DNA from: Byssovorax sp.
GTDB lineage: Bacteria > Myxococcota_A > Polyangia > Polyangiales > Polyangiaceae
Assembly (NCBI GenBank): GCA_025362495.1
Contig: JANYGI010000157.1
Location: 1 to 64,000, forward strand
Length of the DNA stretch: 64,000 bases
Direction: 5' to 3'
Shown: positions 37,881 to 44,806 of the stretch, one piece after another
Layout: every line of letters starts with the position of its first letter
Numbering within the stretch: the stretch's first letter is position 1
Notes under the pieces: model-generated
Told to the model about the DNA's origin: nothing
Databases searched by the model: none
The model's input: only the letters and a program-made list of their open reading frames with translations
Program-made: the position numbers and the translations under genes

Positions 37881-39430
37881 TGGAGCGCGCCACCCTGCGA
37901 GCGCAGCTCTCCTTCGCGACCTTCTTCCTGACGGCGGGCGGCGCCGCGACTCTGATGCTCCTGATCGGGTGTCCACCCGCGCCCGCCGACTGCCCCGATC
38001 GCCTGCTCTGCCCGGCAAGCGCCACGGGCAGCAGTGGCTCGGGCGGTGGATCCGCGGCGACGACGGGCACCGGCGGCGGAGGTGGCCCGGGCCTCGATCC
38101 ATGCGCGCCCACCGAGCAGAGCAACGTGGCGCTCGGCTCCTGCGGGATCTTCGTGCGCCTCGAGGGCAGCGACGGTAACCCCGGGACTGCCGATCTCCCC
38201 GTCGCCACGCTGGCCAAGGCCATCGAGCTGGCCGCCCAGACCGGTCACGTCTATGCCTGTCAGCAGACGTTCGCCGAGGACCTCGTCGTCACCACCGGCG
38301 TGAAGCTCCACGGCGGACTCGACTGCACCGCCGCGTGGACCTACGCGGGACCGAAGGCGAATCCGACGATCCTCGCGCCGACGACGGGAGTCCCGCTCAC
38401 GCTCGCGAGCGGCGCCGAGGGCGTGCGGCTGCGGAGCTTCCAGATCATCGCGCCGGACGGCGGAGCGCCCGGGGGATCCTCGATAGCCGTCATCGCCGCG
38501 GGCGCGATCGGCGCCATCGAAGACTCGCAGATCATCGCCGGAGATGCGCTGTCCGGCGCTGACGCCGTCGATGAGCCGCAGACGATGGATCCGCCCGCGC
38601 CCGACGGCGCCCCCGGCGGTAACGCTTGCTCGGCGGCGCTCGTGCTCGGCGGCGTGGGCCCCGCGAACACCTGCGGCGACTCGAAGGGAGGCAACGGCGG
38701 TGACGGTGGGCCGGCGTCCGGCGCGAGCGGCGCCGCGGGCACGCCGTGGCCGGGCGGGGCCGGCGGAGCGGGCGATCCCGGGATGAATTTCACGTGCGCG
38801 CCCGGAGCAGGCCTGGGCGCGGACGGGCTCGATGGTGCCAGTGGGGTCGCCGGTGGAGCAGGCCTGTCGCTCGGCAAGATCGATGAGAACGGCTATCGCG
38901 GGGCCGACGGCGAGAGCGGTGATCAGGGCAAACCCGGGCAGGGCGGAGGCGGCGGCGGGGGCCGCTCGGGCCCGCAATGCGGAGGTGGCAAGGGCGGCGC
39001 GGCGGGCGGCAGCGGCGCGCCGGGCGGCTGCGGCGGCAAGGGCGGCGGGGGCGGCAAGGGCGGTGGATCGAGCATCGGTGTGGTGATCGTGACCTCGAAC
39101 CTGGCCTTGAAGAACGTCGTCATCACGACGGGCAACGGCGGGCGCGGCGGCAAGGGCGCGGAGGGGCAACCGGGCGCCCACGGTGGCAGCGGCGGGCCCG
39201 GCGGCGGCGGGTCGCCGGCCGGTTGCGCGGGCGGCAAGGGCGGGAAGGGCGGCGGCGGCGGCCCGGGCGGCGGCGGACGAGGAGGCCACTCGCTCGGCGT
39301 CGCTCACGACGGCTCGTTCTCCGCGGCGGAGGGCGGCTCGATCACGGTTGGCTCCGCCGGCCCCGGTGGCCCGTCCACGAGCGGAAACGCCGGCGCAGAG
39401 GGCGCCGCGATGGAGGTCATGAAGTTCTGA
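37880..39430 (+). CDS. Lipoprotein with a right-handed-helix-like region and Gly-rich, collagen-like repeats
   Basis: A 516-residue predicted lipoprotein whose ATG overlaps the PEGA gene stop. The signal peptide ends in a lipobox (MLLIGCPPA), then a Ser/Gly spacer. Residues of about 85-215 resemble a parallel beta-helix start (GSDGNPGTADLPVATLAKAI is typical of pectate-lyase-like DUF1565-type segments). From about 270 to the end, most residues are Gly in GG-x and G-x-x patterns (GGNGGDGGPASGASGAAG). Similar Gly-rich surface proteins are frequent in Sorangiineae. Coupling to the PEGA gene suggests a joint envelope role. Function unknown. Confidence 0.7.
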   Translation: MERATLRAQLSFATFFLTAGGAATLMLLIGCPPAPADCPDRLLCPASATGSSGSGGGSAATTGTGGGGGPGLDPCAPTEQSNVALGSCGIFVRLEGSDGNPGTADLPVATLAKAIELAAQTGHVYACQQTFAEDLVVTTGVKLHGGLDCTAAWTYAGPKANPTILAPTTGVPLTLASGAEGVRLRSFQIIAPDGGAPGGSSIAVIAAGAIGAIEDSQIIAGDALSGADAVDEPQTMDPPAPDGAPGGNACSAALVLGGVGPANTCGDSKGGNGGDGGPASGASGAAGTPWPGGAGGAGDPGMNFTCAPGAGLGADGLDGASGVAGGAGLSLGKIDENGYRGADGESGDQGKPGQGGGGGGGRSGPQCGGGKGGAAGGSGAPGGCGGKGGGGGKGGGSSIGVVIVTSNLALKNVVITTGNGGRGGKGAEGQPGAHGGSGGPGGGGSPAGCAGGKGGKGGGGGPGGGGRGGHSLGVAHDGSFSAAEGGSITVGSAGPGGPSTSGNAGAEGAAMEVMKF

Positions 39431-39591
39431 AGGGCCCGACGCGAAGAGTGGTTGTGGCTGTCGTGCCGCCCGCGGAGGTGCAGAGTCCGGCGCGGGCGCG
39501 CTCGCGATGATGGTTTTGTTCACCGTGTCCCGAGGGCGTCGCACAAGGCGCCTTGCGGGTCGGCCGAGAGTCTCGTAGTCTTCCGGCCCTG

Positions 39592-40116
39592 ATGCGCCCT
39601 CGCTGGATCCTCGCCCTGGTTTGCCTCGCTGTCTCTGCGTGCTCGCTCTCCGCGTGCGCCAACGAGCCGCTCGACGTCGCGCCGATCGTCGATCTGGCGC
39701 GCTTTCAGGGCCAGTGGTTCGAGATCGCCAAGCTCCCGCGCCTCACGCAGGCGGCCTGCACCGGCACGACGGCGTTCTACAAGCTCCGCGACGGCGGGAT
39801 GGACGTCGTCAACGAGTGCCACCTCGACAAGCTCGACGGGAAGCTGAAATCGAGCGCGGCGCGCGTGAGCACCACCTCCGAGGGCCAGGCCGCGAAGCTG
39901 AGCATCGACGTCGGCGGCTTCTTCGGCGACTACTGGATCCTCGAGGTCGGCGACAACTACGAGTACGCCGTCGTCGGCGTCCCCTCGCGCGATTACCTCT
40001 GGATCTTGAGCCGCACGCCGAAGCTCGACCAGGCCAAGCTCGACGGGATCCTGGCCCGCACCCGCGCCGCGAAGTTCGACACGTCGCGCCTCGAGTTCAC
40101 GCTCCAGGCCCCGTAG
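39592..40116 (+). CDS. Bacterial lipocalin (Blc-like lipoprotein)
   Basis: A 174-residue lipocalin. The N-terminus is a lipoprotein signal with two possible lipobox Cys (LAVSAC and LSAC). The lipocalin motif FQGQWFEIAKLPR carries the invariant Trp, and later motifs fit the Blc family: TAFYKLRDGGMDVVNEC, GDYWILEVGDNYEYAVVGVPSRDYLWILSRTP. Blc proteins bind lysophospholipids or fatty acids at the outer membrane and respond to envelope stress. The start is ATG 39592. It is followed after 12 bases by a possible cytochrome gene and probably shares its transcript. Confidence 0.88.
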   Translation: MRPRWILALVCLAVSACSLSACANEPLDVAPIVDLARFQGQWFEIAKLPRLTQAACTGTTAFYKLRDGGMDVVNECHLDKLDGKLKSSAARVSTTSEGQAAKLSIDVGGFFGDYWILEVGDNYEYAVVGVPSRDYLWILSRTPKLDQAKLDGILARTRAAKFDTSRLEFTLQAP

Positions 40117-40128
40117 GCCCGCCGAGCG

Positions 40129-40605
40129 ATGCCCCGCCGCGCTCCCTTCCTGCTCGCCGCGGCGGCGTTTCTGGCGTCCGGCGTCGCCGTGGCCTCGCAG
40201 GGTTACCCCGACGCGATGAAGACCGCTCTGGTGCTCACCAAGGCGCCGGGATGCGACCTCTGTCACGCGGCGGCGACTGCCCCCGTCGGAGGCGTGGATA
40301 CGCCGTTCGGTAAATCGATCGTCGCCAAGGGGCTCGTCGCGTCGGACGACGCATCGCTGAAGAAGTCCCTCGACGCGATGCGCGCGGCCGGCGTCGACAG
40401 CGACGGTGACGGCGCCGAAGACCTCGACGAGCTGTCGTGGGGCGGGGATCCCAACCACGCCGATCTGCCTCAAGGCGGCAACGCGGACCCGATCACCTAC
40501 GGGTGCTCCGCCGGGAGAGTGCCAGTCGGGGGCGGCGACGCCGGGATCGCTTTGGGCCTGATTGCCCTCATCGCGGCGCGGCGGCGCCGCCGGGCCGGCC
40601 GATGA
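40129..40605 (+). CDS. Small exported c-type-cytochrome-like protein with MYXO-CTERM-like tail
   Basis: A 158-residue protein with a signal peptide (ASGVAVASQ). It has one CxxCH motif (GCDLCHAAA, residues 41-46) that could bind haem c, then a Ca2+-binding-like DSDGDGAEDLDEL of thrombospondin type 3 style. The C-terminus is a GC motif, a hydrophobic helix (GIALGLIALIAA) and a run of Arg, the layout of MYXO-CTERM sorting signals. No obvious Met ligand region is seen, so haem binding is uncertain. It follows the lipocalin gene on the same strand. Confidence 0.65.
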   Translation: MPRRAPFLLAAAAFLASGVAVASQGYPDAMKTALVLTKAPGCDLCHAAATAPVGGVDTPFGKSIVAKGLVASDDASLKKSLDAMRAAGVDSDGDGAEDLDELSWGGDPNHADLPQGGNADPITYGCSAGRVPVGGGDAGIALGLIALIAARRRRRAGR

Positions 40606-40658
40606 GCAAAACCGCCTGATCGACCGCACCCCGCCGCCTCGCCGCCCTCGACGACGGC

Positions 40659-41213
40659 TCAGTTGCACATATCGAGATTGCAGAAGTACGAGCAGCACTC
40701 CGAGGACTCGGTGCAGGGCGCGCCGGACTCGACGCACGTCGGCCCCGGATCACCCCCGCCGTTCCCTCCGCTGCTGCTCCCGCCGCCGATACCGCTACCG
40801 CTGGTGACTCCGCCGCTCGGATCCGGCGACCCGTTGCCCACCGTACCCGTCCACGAGCCGTGGTTCCAGAGGGGCGTGGTGCAGGCGTCGGGGCACGCGC
40901 CCGTGTCGTCGAGGCAATAGCCGTTCATGCAGAACGCGCTGTAGACAATGCCGCCGTCGGAGCAGTCGCACAACCAACCGTTGCAATCGAAGGCGGACTG
41001 GCACGTGTAGTCCGTCGCGTTCGCTGGTTTGCCCGTGCCGTCGTTGACCGCCGGTGGGTTGAGCGTACCACCCGTCTGCTTCGGGCCGCCCCCCGAGGCC
41101 CCTCCCGCCGTGGCATCCGCGCGTCCACCACCGCATGCCCCGGTGAAGACGACGCCGAACGCCACGAGTCCGATCGCCGCCGCCCACGAGCCCACCTTGA
41201 TTGACCCCATCAT
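40659..41213 (-). CDS. Lipoprotein ending in a single knottin-framework domain
   Basis: A 184-residue predicted lipoprotein. The start is the ATG-ATG at 41213, with GGAG six bases upstream. The signal peptide ends in VFTGACGGG. A Gly/Thr spacer is followed by a Cys-rich domain (CQSAFDCNGWLCDCSDGG, FCMNGYCLDD), a second Gly/Ser linker, and the C-terminal CVESGAPCTESSECCSYFC plus a final Cys. The last segment has the same C-x6-C-x5-CC-x3-C-x4-C spacing as the 17-repeat protein at 32750-34597, so both draw on one repeat family. Function unknown. Confidence 0.7.
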   Translation of the reverse strand: MMGSIKVGSWAAAIGLVAFGVVFTGACGGGRADATAGGASGGGPKQTGGTLNPPAVNDGTGKPANATDYTCQSAFDCNGWLCDCSDGGIVYSAFCMNGYCLDDTGACPDACTTPLWNHGSWTGTVGNGSPDPSGGVTSGSGIGGGSSSGGNGGGDPGPTCVESGAPCTESSECCSYFCNLDMCN

Positions 41214-41559
41214 CTTGCTCTCCACTCTCTCGCCGATCACGAGTCGCCGGCCTCCACGCTACCTCATCCTCGTCGAGAGCACGGCGCCGTGTCGCTGAAT
41301 ACCGGGACGATGTCGGCACCGATCGAGCGGCGCATCCGACGCGCGACACCCGGGATGGATCTCGGCGAACGTCCGGGAAGCGATGCGCGGGAAGGTCCAA
41401 CCCGCGAGCGGCGCGGCGCACGTCGACATTGTCCGTCCATTGAGGGGTCGACGGGACAGCGGATCAAGTCCGCACATGCCCTGTCGAAATGCCACCGTCG
41501 ACCCCTCCACAAGCGGTGTGGACTCGCGCGTTCGCGCCCCCGTGACCGCGAGGCGGCCT
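41214..41559. other. Intergenic region with no gene
   Basis: Apart from the leader of the minus-strand lipoprotein gene and the long inverted repeat at 41442-41507, I see nothing coding here. The frames that stay open are Arg-rich and lack starts, motifs or Shine-Dalgarno signals. Confidence 0.45.
41442..41507. repeat. 13-base inverted repeat enclosing a structured 40-base loop
   Basis: GAGGGGTCGACGG (41442-41454) pairs perfectly with CCGTCGACCCCTC (41495-41507). Inside, GACAG/CTGTC and GCGGA/TCCGC can form further stems. It lies about 50 bases beyond the stop of the short SEC-C frame, so it may be a terminator, a structured RNA or the remnant of a small mobile repeat. Confidence 0.5.
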
Positions 41560-41643
41560 CTACGTCGCTCCGCAGCAGCGCTTGTACTTCTTGTCGCTCC
41601 CGCACGAGCACGGGCCCGTTGCGCGTGGGCGGACGCTGGTCAC
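41560..41643 (-). CDS. Short SEC-C-motif reading frame overlapping the preceding gene
   Basis: Immediately after the gene at 41640-42422, another frame starts with GTG overlapping its TGA (GTGA) and encodes 27 residues ending PCSCGSDKKYKRCCGAT. CxCGSxKKYKxCC is the zinc-binding SEC-C motif, normally found at the very C-terminus of larger proteins such as SecA. Either this is a tiny coupled protein, or a -1 frameshift or small indel has separated the motif from the upstream protein. The second reading fits how the motif is used elsewhere. Confidence 0.5.
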   Translation of the reverse strand: MTSVRPRATGPCSCGSDKKYKRCCGAT

Positions 41644-42422
41644 GGGACGGCCGGCGCGGGCTCCGGCGGCTTCTCTTCATCGAGGAGCGCCTGCGACACC
41701 CGCGAGAGCAGCTTCGGAGTGTACGCGTCGAAGTCATCGCCGTGAAAGTAGTACCCGGCAGCGCGCAGCAGGGGGTGCCGCTGCAGCACCAGAGTCCAGA
41801 AGCGGTCGCGCTCGTTCTCCACGGCCGATCGTTTCCTGGTCTCCTTGCGGGCGCCGTCCGGCGTCAGGTTGTCGAGGAGCCACTCGCTCCTCTCGCCGAG
41901 CTTGTCGAACTCCGCCTGCGTGAACGGGTGAAGCCCCTTCAGCAAAGCAGCCTTCTCGGCGTAGAGCTCCACGAGATCCACGCCGTCCTTGGCCTGGTCG
42001 AGCTTGCCGCTGTTGGCGCGGATCTTCGCGACGCGATCCTTGTCGAGGACGCCGCGCTGCGCGAGGATCTCCGCTTGACTGAGCATCTGCTCGCGTGGGC
42101 CGCTGATCTCGCTCAAAGCCTTGGCGATCTCGCCGGCGCTGGCGACGCGCGAGACGACCTTCCCCGAGATGAAGTGGAGCGCCCGGCCGACGTCCGGGAG
42201 ATCGAGCAGGTCCTTCACCGGGATCTTCGGGAGGTGCTCTTCGATGCGGGCGATCGAGGCCGCGTCACCGCACATCGCCTTGACTCCGAGCTTGATGTTG
42301 GCGAGCGCGACAGGCACGTCGGCGCGACAGCCTTGTACCTCAGCGTCCGCGAGCTTCATCGCGATCGGCAGGAAGTGGTCGTAGCTCTCTTTGTAGGTGC
42401 GTTGTTTCGGCGTCTTCCCCAT
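41640..42422 (-). CDS. Hypothetical protein of 260 residues, likely parent of the out-of-frame SEC-C motif
   Basis: Function not recognised. The start is ATG 42422 (MGKTPKQRTYKESYDHFLPI); a few codons upstream remain open. The protein is soluble and predicted mostly helical (YAEKAALLKGLHPFTQAEFDKL, ENERDRFWTLVLQRHPLLRAAG). A Pro/Glu-rich end (EEKPPEPAPAVP) looks like a linker to a missing C-terminal motif, and a SEC-C motif indeed follows in the -1 frame. SEC-C proteins of unknown function are common in accessory regions. The upstream 216 bases contain AT-rich hairpins. Confidence 0.6.
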   Translation of the reverse strand: MGKTPKQRTYKESYDHFLPIAMKLADAEVQGCRADVPVALANIKLGVKAMCGDAASIARIEEHLPKIPVKDLLDLPDVGRALHFISGKVVSRVASAGEIAKALSEISGPREQMLSQAEILAQRGVLDKDRVAKIRANSGKLDQAKDGVDLVELYAEKAALLKGLHPFTQAEFDKLGERSEWLLDNLTPDGARKETRKRSAVENERDRFWTLVLQRHPLLRAAGYYFHGDDFDAYTPKLLSRVSQALLDEEKPPEPAPAVP

Positions 42423-42496
42423 GGCGAGGAGGCTAACCAAGATCGCTTTGTTTTGGCCAGAACAAATTTAGGACGGCTGTATTTGTAGTTCCACGT

Positions 42497-42574
42497 ACAC
42501 AAATGGGTGCCGCGAAGGAAGTGGGCCCCCCGCAGCACCCATTTATGTAAGCTACGAAGCGATCTGCTGCTTCG
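42497..42574. repeat. Two adjacent hairpins in an AT-richer intergenic region
   Basis: AAATGGGTGC (42501-42510) pairs perfectly with GCACCCATTT (42535-42544), extendable with one mismatch. CGAAGC (42555-42560) pairs with GCTTCG (42569-42574). They lie downstream of the small minus-strand gene at 42639 and could terminate it. The surrounding bases are clearly less GC-rich than the rest of the window. Confidence 0.45.
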
Positions 42575-42638
42575 CGACCTACGAATTTGTATGGTGAATA
42601 ACGCATCGCCGCCGCGGCACGCCGCGGGGTGGCCGGCT

Positions 42639-42926
42639 CTACGGCCCGCCGGGATCCTGGGTCGTGGGCGACACAAACACGCCGCGATCGGCAGCCTTGA
42701 AGAGGGCGTCGATCGCGTGCTCGGCCGCCTTGAGCTTGCGGCGAGCTTCGGCGCGCGAGAGCACGCGGCGGCGCACGCGCGCGGTCGCGTCGAGCCCGGC
42801 GGCGATGGCATCGCTTGCTTGCTCTCGGAGGGCGAGGATCCAGCGCTTCACCTCCGCGGGGTTATCGAGATCGAGGCAAGCATCGGTCAGGTTGGCGCCG
42901 CTCGGGCGCGCGGGTACGTTCGGCAT
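42639..42926 (-). CDS. Small hypothetical protein of 95 residues
   Basis: Function not recognised. ATG 42926 has CGGAG about nine bases upstream. The protein MPNVPARPSGANLTDACLDL continues into a predicted helical hairpin (AEVKRWILALREQASDAIAA, RVLSRAEARRKLKAAEHAID) rich in Ala, Arg and Glu. No membrane or metal motif is seen. It sits between the SEC-C-associated gene and the XRE-like fragment in a region of small and decayed genes. Confidence 0.5.
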   Translation of the reverse strand: MPNVPARPSGANLTDACLDLDNPAEVKRWILALREQASDAIAAGLDATARVRRRVLSRAEARRKLKAAEHAIDALFKAADRGVFVSPTTQDPGGP

Positions 42927-42990
42927 GGGCTGCACTCCGTTCTGATCGGGGCGACGGCGGTGGATCGGCGGCACGACCGTTCGCGCCAGG

Positions 42991-43188
42991 TTGCTGCCGC
43001 CGTCTGCTCCCTCACCCGAACGAGGCTACCGGCGTAGTTTTCACTTGAACACCGCACTGAAATACGGTGCAAGGCTGGACCAGGGGAGCGTGAACGCGAC
43101 CGTGCGGACGCTCGGGCGGGTGGCGGAGGCGCTGGGGATGACGTTATGGGCGCTCGTTGGAGCTGCGCCGCCAGCGGAGAAGCCGTAG
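42991..43188 (+). pseudogene. Truncated XRE-type HTH fragment
   Basis: A 65-codon frame whose second half reads LDQGSVNATVRTLGRVAEALGMTLWALVG. This matches the C-terminal part of Cro/C1-type HTH domains, where the recognition helix is followed by a helix of the form TLERIAKALGVSLxxLL. The first half of the HTH is missing and the proposed TTG start has no ribosome site. It is probably the remnant of a regulator that once controlled the ATPase gene 104 bases downstream. Confidence 0.4.
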
Positions 43189-43278
43189 CCGGCGGCCGTC
43201 TCGAAGCCCCGTAGGTCGACGTGAAGGTGGACCGTGCAGACGAGATCGCTCTGATTCCCCGCCGCCGCTGCTGACGTG

Positions 43279-43284
43279 TTAAAC
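43279..43284 (+). promoter_or_regulatory. -10-like hexamer for a possible leaderless ATPase mRNA
   Basis: TTAAAC ends seven bases before GTG 43292 and there is no Shine-Dalgarno. Confidence 0.25.
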
Positions 43285-43291
43285 CACCGAT

Positions 43292-44359
43292 GTGAAGCTC
43301 AATCGGGTCACCATCCAGCGTTTCACGGCGTTCGAGGACGCGGTATTCGAGCTCGGATGGGGTGTGAACGTGCTCATCGGGGAGAACGGCACCGGGAAGT
43401 CCCACCTCCTCAAATTGCTCTACTCGATCTCCGAAGCAGTGCGCCGCTTCGGTCAAGGCGAGGGCATCGAGGGGGCACTCAGCGATCAGCGCGCGTCACT
43501 CTCCGATCTCGTCGCCGCGATGCTGCAGAGCGTCTTCCTGCCCGACGAGCTGGGACGGCTCGTGAGGCGACGCGTGGGGCGCAGCACGGCACGAATCGCG
43601 GTCGAGTGGGACACCGCCGAGCTGGTGGTCACTCTCAGCAATCTTGGCAAGGTGACAGCCAAGATCACTGGTGAGTACGCCTCGCTCGAACGAGCGGTAT
43701 TCCTGCCGACGCGTGAAGTGCTCTCGATCTTTCCTGGTTTCGTGGAGAGCTGGTTGCGGCGCGAGTCGGCGTTCGATCGAACCTACTACGATCTCTGCGT
43801 CTCTCTGGGGTTGAAGCCGCTGCGTGGGCCCCGTAACCCCGCGCGCGCCGCCTTGCTCGGACCGATTGAATCCGCCCTGGATGCGACCGTCGTGGTCGAG
43901 AATGGGCGATTCTACCTGCGTCATCGTGACGGTAACATGGAGGCTCCGCTCGTCGCCGAGGGGCATCGCAAGCTCGCCATGATTGCGTACTTGATCATCA
44001 ATGGATCGTTGACGCAGAACGCCTTCATGTTCTGGGATGAGCCGGAGGCGAACATGAACCCGAAGCTTGCCGCGCTGGCGGTCGAGATCATCATCGGGCT
44101 TGCCAATCAAGGCGTCCAGGCGTTCCTCGCGACTCACGATTACATTCTGGCTTCCGAGCTTTCTCTTGCTGTCGAAACCGGAACGGCGGCGCCGGGCGTC
44201 GCGGCGTTTCATGCCCTCGGCCGGGGGGGCGAAAAGCAAGGTGTTACCGTCCAACGTGGAGATCTATTCACTGATCTCCAGAATAACGCGATCCTGGAAT
44301 CCTTTGCCGCGTTGCACGACCGCGAACGACAGGCGTTCGAGCGGAAGGAGGAGCAGTGA
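43292..44359 (+). CDS. AAA/ABC-type ATPase of a candidate two-gene defence module
   Basis: A 355-residue ATPase of the AAA_15/AAA_21 (OLD/SMC-like) group. It opens MKLNRVTIQRFTAFEDAVFEL, the usual first strands, then Walker A GENGTGKS (30-37), a signature-like EGHRKLAMI (223-231), Walker B MFWDEPEANMNP (246-257) and an H-loop LATHDYIL. There is no nuclease domain in the protein itself. Such stand-alone ATPases usually pair with a small effector. Here the stop overlaps GTG 44356 of the next frame, a four-base coupling, and that partner is frameshifted. It lies in a cluster with RloAB and other accessory genes. The exact defence family, if any, is not recognised. Confidence 0.75.
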   Translation: MKLNRVTIQRFTAFEDAVFELGWGVNVLIGENGTGKSHLLKLLYSISEAVRRFGQGEGIEGALSDQRASLSDLVAAMLQSVFLPDELGRLVRRRVGRSTARIAVEWDTAELVVTLSNLGKVTAKITGEYASLERAVFLPTREVLSIFPGFVESWLRRESAFDRTYYDLCVSLGLKPLRGPRNPARAALLGPIESALDATVVVENGRFYLRHRDGNMEAPLVAEGHRKLAMIAYLIINGSLTQNAFMFWDEPEANMNPKLAALAVEIIIGLANQGVQAFLATHDYILASELSLAVETGTAAPGVAAFHALGRGGEKQGVTVQRGDLFTDLQNNAILESFAALHDRERQAFERKEEQ

Positions 44360-44797
44360 AGACGATCGTCGAAGAGAAGATTTCTTTTTGCTTCGATGAC
44401 CGGTGGCAGGCGGAGAAGTGGGATAGCACCAAGCTCTATCTCGAACAAGAAACGCCAGGAGAGCGAGCTTGCGCTCGAAATCGGTCTCAAGGTGCGCGAC
44501 ACCTTGGCTGGGCTTGTCGCCGCTGTCGCCAGAGGAGCAACCGATCCATGGCTTGAACCATGTCTTCGAGCAATTCTCGCGCGGAAGCGGGCCCCACGAA
44601 TCGTTGCGTGGATCGTGGAGGATGCGATGGCTCCGTCAGAGCCGGGATCGAAGCGCGCGACGAGAGAGGATGTCCGGCTCAAGCAGATGAAACAACGGCT
44701 CTCGTGGGTCACCCGTCGTGTATGGGTCGCCAGCCCGTTCGACCCGGTCATCCCCGGGGTGACCGCGATCAGTCTTCCCGGCGCAGGACAGAGCTGA
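44356..44797 (+). pseudogene. Frameshifted partner gene of the AAA ATPase
   Basis: The frame begins at GTG 44356, overlapping the ATPase stop, with MKTIVEEKISFCFDDRWQAE, then breaks. The next frame continues with KKRQESELALEIGLKVRDTL to the stop at 44797. Removing one base in the GAACAAG near 44442-44448 joins them as LYLEKKRQESELALE, giving an intact protein of about 146 residues. The product is helical, with IVAWIVEDAM, LKQMKQRLSWV and TRRVWVASPF. No known nuclease motif is certain. It is either a broken effector, leaving the ATPase alone, or a sequencing indel. Confidence 0.65.
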
Positions 44798-44806
44798 CCT
44801 CTCCCT

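Noticed and set aside
41303-41435. Partial inverted match between GGGACGATGTCG and CGACATTGTCCG
   Set aside because: One gap and one mismatch across more than 100 bases; this could be chance.
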